A stretch of 5,042 nt of DNA from Thermoleophilia bacterium (GTDB lineage Bacteria; Actinomycetota; Thermoleophilia; Miltoncostaeales; Miltoncostaeaceae): contig JAOTZF010000146.1 of the NCBI GenBank assembly GCA_029861485.1, positions 1 to 5,042 on the forward strand, read 5' to 3'. Positions 1 to 5,042 of the stretch are shown here, in pieces. The translations under genes were made by a program, and so were the position numbers. The notes beneath the pieces are model-generated. The model was given only the letters and a program-made list of their open reading frames with translations. It was not told the DNA's origin and searched no databases. Position 1 is the stretch's first letter, and every line of letters begins with the position of its first letter.

Positions 1-1
1 G

Positions 2-892
2 CGCCTCCTGATCGGGGCCATGGCGCCGCGCGGCATCGTCGCCGCGGCCACCGCCTCGGTGTTCGCGATCGGCCTCGAGCAACGCGGCGCCATCCAGGGC
101 GCCGAGACGCTCGCCCCCGCCGCGTTCGTCGTGATCGTGGGCTCGGTCCTCATCTACGGGCTTGGACTCCCGCCGCTGGTACGTGCCCTCGGCGTCGTCT
201 CGAGCGGGCCGCCGAGCACTCTGATCGTCGGGGCTCAGCCGTGGGTGCGCGACGTGGCCGCAGAGCTGGAGCTCCATGACATTCCGGTGACCGTCTGGGC
301 CGGCAACCCCGAGAACGCCCAGCTGGCCCGCCGGGAGGGCATCGCCGTCCGCGAAGACGACCTACTCGCCGAGGAACTGGAGCTCGATCCCGATCTCAAC
401 GACCTCGATCTGGCTCTCGTGCTCACCGACAACGACGAGTTCAATGCGCTCGTTGCGGACCGTATGCGGGCATTTCTTCCCCACGAGGCGATCCATCAGG
501 TCAGCTGCCAGACGCCGAGCCGCCTGAAGGGACAGCGGGCATTCGCGCACTATGCCACCTACGAGCGCATCAGCTCTTGGGTCTCCGCGGGAGCTCGGGT
601 GGAGTCCCGTCCTGTACTCGATTTCGGGGCGTCTCCCCTCGACGACGACGATCTTCCCCTGTTGATCGTCGAGCCCGGGAAGTCGGTGCGCGTCGTCGCG
701 CACAGGGCCGATGTCTTCTCCGCCGAAGGCGCCACCTTGGTCGTGCTCGCCCGCACCGGGGCGAAGCTGCCTTCGACCCGCCCGAGAGAGCGTGAGGTGA
801 ACCCGGAGGCCGAGCGGCCGCTGGCGGGCCGGCTCAGCCGGGTCAGTGCCCTTGTAGCCTCTGGCCTCGGACGCGCCGAGGCCAGAGGCTAG
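2..892 (+). CDS. CPA1/NhaP-type cation:proton antiporter with C-terminal TrkA-N-like domain (5' partial)
   Basis: This is the C-terminal 296 residues of a membrane antiporter that exchanges Na+ or K+ for H+; the start lies upstream of the window. Reading continues in frame before the first ATG (20), giving RLLIGAMAPRGIVAAA. The APRGIVAAA stretch is characteristic of the late transmembrane region of CPA1/NhaP exchangers. Two membrane segments are visible (visible residues ~8-25 and ~37-62). A cytoplasmic Rossmann-like TrkA-N domain follows (~73-165), with TLIVGAQPW at its first strand and LTDNDEFNAL at 141-150. A linker with four consecutive Asp (214-217) leads to a small beta-rich segment (~219-252) like those that end such proteins. 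The usual GxGxxG is replaced by GAQPWV, and the position normally holding the ribose-binding acid appears to be Ala100, so NAD binding may be weak or absent. The basic/acidic tail (~257-296) is low complexity. The TAG stop interlocks with the convergent gene's stop. The family is well supported; the transported ion is not. Confidence 0.85.
   Translation, partial: RLLIGAMAPRGIVAAATASVFAIGLEQRGAIQGAETLAPAAFVVIVGSVLIYGLGLPPLVRALGVVSSGPPSTLIVGAQPWVRDVAAELELHDIPVTVWAGNPENAQLARREGIAVREDDLLAEELELDPDLNDLDLALVLTDNDEFNALVADRMRAFLPHEAIHQVSCQTPSRLKGQRAFAHYATYERISSWVSAGARVESRPVLDFGASPLDDDDLPLLIVEPGKSVRVVAHRADVFSAEGATLVVLARTGAKLPSTRPREREVNPEAERPLAGRLSRVSALVASGLGRAEARG
855..891. terminator. Perfect 16-bp inverted repeat at convergent stops; probable bidirectional terminator
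   Basis: TAGCCTCTGGCCTCGG (855-870) is followed by the 5-base spacer ACGCG and its exact reverse complement (876-891). The hairpin covers the last codons of the plus-strand antiporter and begins exactly at the stop codon of the minus-strand monooxygenase. It can therefore serve transcripts arriving from either side. Neither flank has a T-tract, which is common for GC-rich actinobacterial hairpin terminators, so termination is inferred from structure and position. Confidence 0.7.
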
Positions 893-1917
893 GCCACCTC
901 AGGGGGCCAGCGCTCCTCGGGTCGCGCCTCGACGGAGCCCGCCACCAGGATCCGCTGCCGCCCCGGGTCGTTCGCCTCGTAGGGTCGAACCGCGGGAGCG
1001 CGCCACGTCTCGTAGGTGTGGCATGCGGCGTCGGGGTCGTTCGGGTTCTGGGCGATCGCCTCCGCAAGCGCATGAGCGTCTCCGAGACCTATCCCCGAGC
1101 TGACGCCGGTCTCGGGGCCGAAGAAGTGGGCCGCGTCGCCGATGATCGCCACGCCGGGCTTCCACCACTCCGGGCACCTGAGCAGAGCCGGCTCGGTGTA
1201 GCGGACCTGGTCCATGGAGGTGACACCCTTCAATGCTGACTCGGACGGGGGCAGTAGCCGGGCAAACATCTCCTTGATGGCCTCGAGGCCGGGGGCGAGA
1301 GCGGCCTCCTCCCCCACTCGTGCGCAGCTGCGCCACCCGGCCGAGCCCTCATGCCAGGAGAGCATCCCGATATGACCGCCATCGCTCATGTAGTCCATGG
1401 CGAACGATGTATCGGCGGGTACGGTGCTCATGAACCCCAGGGCGGCCTCGGGCAGCACGTCGACCTCGGCCTCGAAGCCGGCCATTTCGCGCACCGGTGA
1501 GCGGGTGCCGTCGCAAGCGATCACCAGATCGGCGTCGATCGTGACCCGACCCTCGGGGTTCTCGGCCACCACGCCGGCCACGCGGTCGATGTCGTCCCTC
1601 AGGAGCTCCACGACGGTGTGCTCGTTCTCGATCGGCAGGTCCCTCTGCAGGGCCTCGATGAGCGCGCCGAAACGGACCGCCACGGCCACCGGCGGCTGGT
1701 CGGGGCGGGGCGCGATCGGTCGCCCGGCGTCACGAACTTCCTGGTAGACGCCGACTTCTTCCAAGGGTTCATAGCCCTGGAAGCCCAGCATGTACCCCCG
1801 CGGGATGTAGTGGCCGGCCGGCATGCGCTCAAGCACGGTCGGCTCGAAGTTGCGGCGGCGGAGCAGGTGGGCGAGGGTCATCCCCACCATGCCGCCTCCG
1901 GAGATGATGATCCTCAT
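889..1917 (-). CDS. FAD-dependent monooxygenase, group A (PheA/TfdB/UbiH-like fold)
   Basis: This is a complete 342-residue flavoprotein, predicted to be cytosolic, that would hydroxylate or epoxidise an organic substrate using NAD(P)H and O2. It starts MRIIISGGGMVGMTLA, a Rossmann strand with the FAD-binding GxGxxG at 7-12, and Glu30 (TVLER) closes the second strand as the usual ribose-binding acid. The DG motif is CDGTRSPVR (135-143). The GD motif, GVAIIGDAAHFFGPETG (255-271), continues into SSGIGLGDAHALAEAI, the FAD pyrophosphate/ribityl contact and following helix. The protein is somewhat shorter than the common 380-400 residues and lacks a thioredoxin-like C-terminal domain. The ATG at 1917 was chosen because the FAD strand begins there; the open frame extends upstream to a GTG at 2124, but that segment is Arg/Gly-rich and lacks family features. 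No aromatic ring-cleavage or polyketide genes are nearby, so the substrate cannot be inferred. Confidence 0.88.
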   Translation of the reverse strand: MRIIISGGGMVGMTLAHLLRRRNFEPTVLERMPAGHYIPRGYMLGFQGYEPLEEVGVYQEVRDAGRPIAPRPDQPPVAVAVRFGALIEALQRDLPIENEHTVVELLRDDIDRVAGVVAENPEGRVTIDADLVIACDGTRSPVREMAGFEAEVDVLPEAALGFMSTVPADTSFAMDYMSDGGHIGMLSWHEGSAGWRSCARVGEEAALAPGLEAIKEMFARLLPPSESALKGVTSMDQVRYTEPALLRCPEWWKPGVAIIGDAAHFFGPETGVSSGIGLGDAHALAEAIAQNPNDPDAACHTYETWRAPAVRPYEANDPGRQRILVAGSVEARPEERWPPEVA

Positions 1918-1924
1918 GAACCCA

Positions 1925-1955
1925 ACCGTACCCCTTTGCGGTGCTCCGTGGTCAC
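1925..1955 (-). promoter_or_regulatory. Candidate sigma70-type promoter giving a leaderless monooxygenase mRNA
   Basis: On the minus strand, TACGGT (1930 to 1925) fits the TAnnnT -10 pattern and lies 7 bases before the ATG at 1917, which would place the transcript start at or next to the A of the ATG. A partial -35, GTGACC (1955 to 1950), lies upstream with a 19-base spacer, longer than ideal. Leaderless genes are frequent in actinobacteria. An AAAGGGG stretch about 13 bases before the ATG is the alternative explanation, as a distant ribosome binding site. Confidence 0.33.
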
Positions 1956-1989
1956 CGCCCGGGGGCTCGCCGCCAGACCCACAGCAATG

Positions 1990-2004
1990 GCACCGAACCG
2001 GTGC
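1990..2004. terminator. Short hairpin in the gap upstream of the monooxygenase
   Basis: GCACCG and CGGTGC form a 6-bp stem around a 3-base loop. It lies between the secreted-protein gene and the monooxygenase gene, 73 bases before the latter's start. No T-tract follows on either strand. It could end transcription from the upstream minus-strand gene and insulate the monooxygenase promoter, but a stem this short is expected by chance in GC-rich DNA. Confidence 0.22.
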
Positions 2005-2084
2005 GAGCTCGCGCGAGGCACGCCACGGGCAGACCGCAGCCCGAGGGATCGTCGGCTGGGCCTCCGTCTGCCGCCGTCGCAGCG

Positions 2085-2210
2085 CTACTTTCCGTCTTGC
2101 GGTGAGCGGCGCGAGCCAGACCACGCTGATCGCGACCCAGATGCCGGCACCGCGAGCACGACGGGCGGCAACAGGAGATCGGCGACGATCCAGCCCGCGG
2201 GTCTCCGCAC
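2085..2210 (-). pseudogene. Possible small membrane-protein ORF, apparently frameshifted
   Basis: A GTG at 2210 lies 6 bases after the stop of the secreted-protein gene, preceded by TAGGGCGGC, a plausible ribosome binding site that would couple the two. The first ~21 codons read VRRPAGWIVADLLLPPVVLAV, a hydrophobic segment with almost pure G/C third positions. The frame then becomes Ser/Arg-rich (SGSRSAWSGSRRSPQDGK) and stops at 2085, 41 residues in all. In the neighbouring frame a second hydrophobic run appears at about the point where the first ends: GAGIWVAISVVWLAPLTARR, nucleotides ~2150-2095. Joining the two would give a two-helix membrane protein with a basic cytoplasmic tail. The simplest reading is a one-base loss (or two-base gain) near 2150, either a true mutation or a sequence error. 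I do not recognise a family. It may also be chance in GC-rich DNA. Confidence 0.28.
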
Positions 2211-2216
2211 GCCGCC

Positions 2217-3098
2217 CTATCGCCTATTGGCGATCACCTTGGCGCCGATGGTGGAGCTCGCCGGGCAGCCGAGCTTCTTGCCGCGGGCCCTGGGTACGTA
2301 CTTCGTCCTGTGCGAGCCCTTGAGGGTTTGGGCGAAGGTCACCGTACCGTTCCGGTTGACCCGCGTCTGGCCGACCCTCAGGAGTACCGCGACGTTTCGC
2401 GCCCGGTAGACGTTGCGGATCGTTCGCCGGCTGACGATGCGCCCGCCGCGCCGGGTGGTGATGCGGCAGATGCGCTCCTTCGCGGATTTGAGCCGCGTGA
2501 TTGTTCCCGTATAGGTCCGCTTGAGCGGGTTCCAGTTCAGCGTGAACCAGCGGGAACCGGGCCGGCGCGCCAGGGTGGCGCACGCGCCCTTCGCGCAGCG
2601 CGGCGCGAACCGCCAGATCTGGCGGTTACCGCCCACCGTCACGAGGTAGCGGCCTTTCACGCGAGGCGCGAGGTTGGGCCCTTGAAGCGTGAAGGTGCGG
2701 ACCTCCGACTGCGCCGTCACGGCGCCGCAGGTCAGCTGCACGAACCAGGTGTAGTTGGTGGGCTTGACCGCCCCGGCGGTGAAGGTTGCCGCGTCCGTCG
2801 CGGCGCCCGTGCTGGTCGTTGAGTCGCTGAAGCCGTTCGGCCCGAAGATGTGGAAGGTGGCGATGGCCGTGGCGGGTACAGGGCAGCCACTCGTCTCCCT
2901 GCTCCACGCGAAGGGGACCGAGTATGGGACCGGCCGTGTCGTGATCAGCGCGCCGTTCGCCGGGGACGGGCTGACGAGGCTGACCCCTGCCCCATGGGCC
3001 GGGGCGGCGATGGTCATGAGCGCGCAGGCAATCACGGCGATGGCGATGGCCGAGGAACGCCGGCGGATTCGTGCAGACAGCGCAGGCCTTCCTGACAT
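2217..3098 (-). CDS. Secreted protein with Ig/FnIII-like domain and basic Cys-containing C-terminal region
   Basis: This 293-residue exported protein has no function I can name. The ATG at 3098 is preceded by CGGAGATCG, a good ribosome binding site, and begins a signal peptide: a basic n-region (RIRRR, 10-14), a hydrophobic core (~15-32) and a likely cleavage after AHG (34-36). VIAC (22-25) resembles a lipobox, but the hydrophobic stretch continues well past Cys25, so ordinary signal peptidase cleavage is more likely. Residues ~39-140 look beta-rich and Ig/FnIII-like, starting VSLVSPSPANGA and ending with YTWFVQLTC and VRTFTLQGP; Cys72 and Cys124 could pair. Residues ~146-293 are strongly basic and hold CAKGAC (168-173), Cys211 and Cys278. 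Six cysteines in the mature protein suggest up to three disulfides. Similar basic C-terminal regions seem common in exported solirubrobacterial proteins, from memory. A surface or wall-associated binding role is a guess. Confidence 0.72.
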   Translation of the reverse strand: MSGRPALSARIRRRSSAIAIAVIACALMTIAAPAHGAGVSLVSPSPANGALITTRPVPYSVPFAWSRETSGCPVPATAIATFHIFGPNGFSDSTTSTGAATDAATFTAGAVKPTNYTWFVQLTCGAVTAQSEVRTFTLQGPNLAPRVKGRYLVTVGGNRQIWRFAPRCAKGACATLARRPGSRWFTLNWNPLKRTYTGTITRLKSAKERICRITTRRGGRIVSRRTIRNVYRARNVAVLLRVGQTRVNRNGTVTFAQTLKGSHRTKYVPRARGKKLGCPASSTIGAKVIANRR

Positions 3099-3237
3099 CG
3101 ATCTCCGGCTCACGGTCGAGGGCAGGCGGGATCTTCTCGCACAGAAGTGTCCGAGCAAGCCCCGCGACGGCTCCGACGGCAATAACGGCCGCACAAAGCG
3201 GACGGCGCGCGCCCTCCGATCGCACCCGGCACCGAGC
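3099..3237. other. Intergenic gap upstream of the secreted-protein gene
   Basis: These 139 bases lie between two minus-strand genes. The end next to 3098 carries the ribosome binding site. A 5-bp hairpin (3133-3147) and a CCGC/GCGG stem around ACAAA (about 3189-3201) are present but too short to call. I found no convincing -35/-10 pair. Confidence 0.4.
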
Positions 3238-3654
3238 TCACGAGATGCAGACCACCCGCAGATAGTCGCCGTCGTCCGCCGGTGCGAAGCCGAGGAGGCT
3301 CGGTAGCCCCTCGTCCAGCTGCAGCAGCTCGCCGTCGTCCAGCCGCCCGCCGGCCAGCACATAGGCGGCGAGCTTCTCCATCAGCGCGATACCGCCTTCG
3401 ACGAAGGCCGTCGGCAGGTTGGCGAGGGCGAGCTCTGGGTGCCCCGCGTGTATGGACAAGCCGAGGGTCTCGAGCCGGCTGCCGCGCTGCCACTGGGCCT
3501 GATCAAGCCACGTGCGCGCCAGGAACTCCTCGGCGCCCGGAGGCCGCTCCCCCTCCCCGAGCGCCGCGAGCTCACCATGCCCCGGCGTCTCGGCCTCGTT
3601 GGGGGTCGCGACCAGGATCTGAACCCGCGGATCCCGACCACCCCGGGCGCTCAT
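3238..3654 (-). CDS. Small acidic cytosolic protein, tentatively DUF4262-like
   Basis: This is a 138-residue protein without a signal peptide or membrane segment. The ATG at 3654 is the only plausible start: the frame is closed by a TGA at 3691-3693 with no other start codon between, and GAGGCGGGCGA just upstream supplies a ribosome binding site. The segment TLGLSIHAGHPELALANLP (63-81), followed by a helix and YVLAGGRLDDGELLQL (98-113), follows the pattern I associate with DUF4262 (a GL...HPEL...LP core, then a helix and a G-rich turn). The C-terminus, DYLRVVCIS, does not obviously match that family. The role is unknown. Gaps of 139 and 149 bases separate it from its same-strand neighbours, so tight operon linkage is not indicated. 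The existence of the gene is better supported than its family. Confidence 0.65.
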   Translation of the reverse strand: MSARGGRDPRVQILVATPNEAETPGHGELAALGEGERPPGAEEFLARTWLDQAQWQRGSRLETLGLSIHAGHPELALANLPTAFVEGGIALMEKLAAYVLAGGRLDDGELLQLDEGLPSLLGFAPADDGDYLRVVCIS

Positions 3655-3764
3655 TCGCCCGCCTCGGCCGGCTCGCCGCGCGGATCGTGCTCACCATTCT
3701 CGATGGCTCGGGCCCGCGGGGGGGTGGCGCTGTTGACGTCGGAACGGGGTCTGAGCACGCGCGG

Positions 3765-3788
3765 CTCCTGGTCGGTGAGGACCGGGAG
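3765..3788 (-). terminator. Imperfect hairpin after the HEAT-repeat gene
   Basis: CTCCTGGTC (3765-3773) and GACCGGGAG (3780-3788) form a 9-position stem around a 6-base loop, starting about 15 bases after the minus-strand HEAT gene's stop. In minus-strand RNA one position is a C-A mismatch; in plus-strand RNA the same position is a G-U pair. No T-tract follows. The position suits a terminator for the HEAT gene, but the evidence is structural only. Confidence 0.3.
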
Positions 3789-3803
3789 AACCTAGCGTCC
3801 GCC

Positions 3804-4547
3804 TCAGTACGAGTTCAGGGCGCGCCGGGACGTGGCGACAGAGCAGCTCAGCGCGACCTCAGCCGAGCGCGCAACCCACTCATCGGAATCGCGCGAGAGC
3901 TGGCGCAGGCACTGGGCCCCGTCGGTGCCACAGCTGCGAAGCACGCTGCAGAGTGCCGCCCGCACCGATGGCTCCGGATCATGGGTGCGTGTCATGAGCG
4001 CCTCACGCGCGATGTCGTCGGTACTCGAGCGTTCCGCGAGGGCCAGAACGGCCTGCACGCGAACCTGCGTTTCGGGGTCCGCGAGGGCGGCGATGAGCGC
4101 GCTGTCATGCCCGCGTCGATTGCCGAGCTCACGGGCGGCCAGGGCTCGTACGATGCCGGCATCGTGCCGAGTCGCTGCCGCAATGGGCTTCGTTGCGCTC
4201 TCCGGCAGTGTCGACAGGGCGTCCCGCACCGAGGCAATCGCGATGCGTTGGGCCATGCCCGCGTCGATCAGCGGCTCCACGGCCCGCTCGCCGCCGCAAC
4301 GACCGAGGGCCCGCGCGCATGCCTCGCGCACGGTATGAGCGGGATATTCCAGGCACGCGATCAGTGCCGGCTCGGCGCGCGAGACCTCGAAGGCGGCCAG
4401 GGTGGTCGCCGCGATCTCGCGCTGATCCGGGGTGCCGGTGCGAAGCACCGAAAGCACCCGCTCAGCGTGGCCTTCACGCTCGAACCACGCGTCTCTCGAG
4501 CCGCGCTTGGGTATGGGATGGGAGGGACGGGGCACCGGGGCGTCCAT
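3804..4547 (-). CDS. HEAT-repeat protein
   Basis: This 247-residue, probably cytosolic protein consists mostly of paired amphipathic helices of the HEAT/PBS-lyase-like type, which usually serve as a protein-binding scaffold. Repeat units are visible at about 29-56, 57-94 (ALIACLEYPAHTVREACARAL), 118-146, 147-178 (ALIAALADPETQVRVQAVLAL), 179-209 (HDPEPSVRAALCSVL) and 210-237 (SRDSDEWVARSAEVAL). The recurrent pattern is a D-P or similar turn, V-R, then A-x-x-A-L. The first ~25 residues are Pro-rich and unstructured-looking. The ATG at 4547 was chosen because GGAAGTG lies just upstream; a GTG two codons earlier (4553) is possible, and the open frame continues to 4667 without recognisable content. 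No catalytic domain is attached, so the partner and function are unknown. It is divergent from the coiled-coil wall-protein gene, with which it shares a 151-base upstream region. Confidence 0.82.
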   Translation of the reverse strand: MDAPVPRPSHPIPKRGSRDAWFEREGHAERVLSVLRTGTPDQREIAATTLAAFEVSRAEPALIACLEYPAHTVREACARALGRCGGERAVEPLIDAGMAQRIAIASVRDALSTLPESATKPIAAATRHDAGIVRALAARELGNRRGHDSALIAALADPETQVRVQAVLALAERSSTDDIAREALMTRTHDPEPSVRAALCSVLRSCGTDGAQCLRQLSRDSDEWVARSAEVALSCSVATSRRALNSY

Positions 4548-4616
4548 GTTCACTTCCGAGCATCGGCATTCGGAGGGCCCGTCCTTAGCGGCGCCGGGAT
4601 TTCCGGTGACCGACGC

Positions 4617-4647
4617 TGGACGAACCGGGGAGGGTACGTGGTAGCGT
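4617..4647 (+). promoter_or_regulatory. Candidate promoter for the coiled-coil wall-protein gene
   Basis: In the 151-base divergent gap, TGGACG (4617-4622) matches four of six -35 consensus bases and TAGCGT (4642-4647) fits TAnnnT, with a 19-base spacer. Transcription would begin near 4654, leaving a leader of about 45 bases before the ATG at 4699. I could not find an equally good pair for the minus-strand HEAT gene. The long spacer and weak -35 keep this tentative. Confidence 0.28.
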
Positions 4648-4698
4648 GCGCGCGGTTCTCGCCTCATTGGGGCAGGGGACGCTGTCTCTCCGGCGAAT

Positions 4699-5042
4699 AT
4701 GAATTTCTTACGCCCAGAGCGACGCCGTATGGCCTATGCCACCGCGGCCGCCGCCATCGCAATCTCAGGCGCCGCCATAACGGCGGGGTTGAGCGCTGCG
4801 CCTGCGACAGAGAACCTCGCGGGTCAGCAAGCGCAGGTGCGCGAGCTGGAGGCGCAGCTGATCTCGCTCGACGCCCAGGCCGGGGCGGCGGCCGACGCCC
4901 ATTCCTCGTCGGCTGCCCTCTTGCAGGAGGCGCGTGACGCGGTCGCTCAGAACACGCGCGATCTCAAGCTGGCGCGGAAGAATCGCGCCATATCCGTGAT
5001 GAACCTCGAGCGCCGGCTGGTCGCGATCTATCGCACGCAGCA
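4699..5042 (+). CDS. Exported coiled-coil protein, PcsB/CwlO-like N-terminus of a peptidoglycan hydrolase or activator (3' partial)
   Basis: Only the first 114 codons are present and the frame is open at the window edge. The N-terminus MNFLRPERRRMAYATAAAA has a basic n-region followed by a hydrophobic Ala/Ile-rich core (~12-33) and a likely cleavage around SAAPA (34-38), so the protein is exported. From about residue 40 the sequence is a long coiled coil rich in Ala, Gln, Glu, Leu and Arg (QAQVRELEAQLISLDAQAG onward). It reaches LERRLVAIYRTQ, which matches the 'RL..IYR.G' step typical of the coiled-coil domain in front of NlpC/P60, CHAP or M23 wall hydrolases and their activators. The catalytic domain would lie beyond the window, so the enzyme class is open. 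The ATG at 4699 is preferred over the one at 4729 because it supplies the arginine-rich n-region; there is no strong ribosome binding site before it. Confidence 0.72.
   Translation, partial: MNFLRPERRRMAYATAAAAIAISGAAITAGLSAAPATENLAGQQAQVRELEAQLISLDAQAGAAADAHSSSAALLQEARDAVAQNTRDLKLARKNRAISVMNLERRLVAIYRTQ

Noticed and set aside
1918..2124. N-terminal extension of the monooxygenase to the GTG at 2124
   Set aside because: The FAD-binding strand begins at the ATG at 1917, and the extension is Arg/Gly/Cys-rich with no family match. Part of it overlaps the possible frameshifted membrane ORF.
1618..2409. Plus-strand open frame of 263 codons
   Set aside because: It is antisense to the monooxygenase and to the end of the secreted-protein gene; the composition is that of a shadow frame.
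3133..3147. CTTCT/AGAAG hairpin with a 5-base loop
   Set aside because: A stem of only 5 bp without flanking support is likely chance.
3099..3362. Upstream extension of the secreted protein
   Set aside because: It would bury the signal peptide inside the protein and overlap the 138-residue gene in another frame; the ATG at 3098 has its own ribosome binding site.
3733..3738. TTGACG, a near-consensus -35 on the plus strand
   Set aside because: No TAnnnT box follows at 16-19 bases and no plus-strand gene lies downstream.
4548..4667. Upstream extension of the HEAT-repeat protein
   Set aside because: The added residues have no repeat character, and the ATG at 4547 is preceded by GGAAGTG.
3282..4937. 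A 551-codon open frame on the plus strand
   Set aside because: It lies antisense to the 138-residue protein and the HEAT-repeat protein, and in another frame from the coiled-coil gene. Its translation is Arg/Gly/Pro/Ala-rich without domain features, as expected for a GC-rich shadow frame.

Overview
The window is about 5 kb of very GC-rich bacterial DNA. Codons strongly favour G or C in the third position, intergenic gaps are short, and the secreted proteins have basic N-termini. This fits a high-GC actinobacterium. The mix of a secreted protein with a Cys-x4-Cys C-terminal region, a HEAT-repeat protein and a PcsB/CwlO-type coiled-coil wall protein is reminiscent of the Thermoleophilia/Solirubrobacterales. 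That placement is an inference from style, not from a marker gene.

Layout. (1) 2-892 (+): the 3' part of a CPA1/NhaP-type cation:proton antiporter with a cytoplasmic TrkA-N-like domain. Its stop codon interlocks with the stop of the convergent gene in a CTAG tetranucleotide. A perfect 16-bp inverted repeat covers this junction and looks like a shared bidirectional terminator. (2) 889-1917 (-): a complete group A FAD-dependent monooxygenase with clear GxGxxG, DG and GD motifs, possibly expressed from a leaderless promoter. (3) 1918-2216: about 300 bases with a candidate small, probably frameshifted membrane ORF just after the next gene's stop, plus a short hairpin. (4) 2217-3098 (-): a secreted protein with a signal peptide, a beta-rich Ig/FnIII-like domain and a basic cysteine-containing C-terminal region. 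(5) 3238-3654 (-): a small acidic cytosolic protein, tentatively DUF4262-like. (6) 3804-4547 (-): a HEAT-repeat protein. (7) 4699-5042 (+): the start of a divergently transcribed, exported coiled-coil protein that resembles the N-terminus of peptidoglycan hydrolases or their activators. It runs off the window.

The genes do not form an evident pathway. The four minus-strand genes are spaced by 139-299 bases, so they are probably separate or loosely linked units. The antiporter, the secreted protein and the coiled-coil wall protein all concern the cell envelope, but nothing in the sequence ties them together. I see no mobile element, CRISPR array, tRNA or rRNA, and no convincing new multi-gene system. 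The most distinctive items are the interlocked convergent stops inside a perfect hairpin, the possible leaderless promoter of the monooxygenase, and the apparently frameshifted small membrane ORF.
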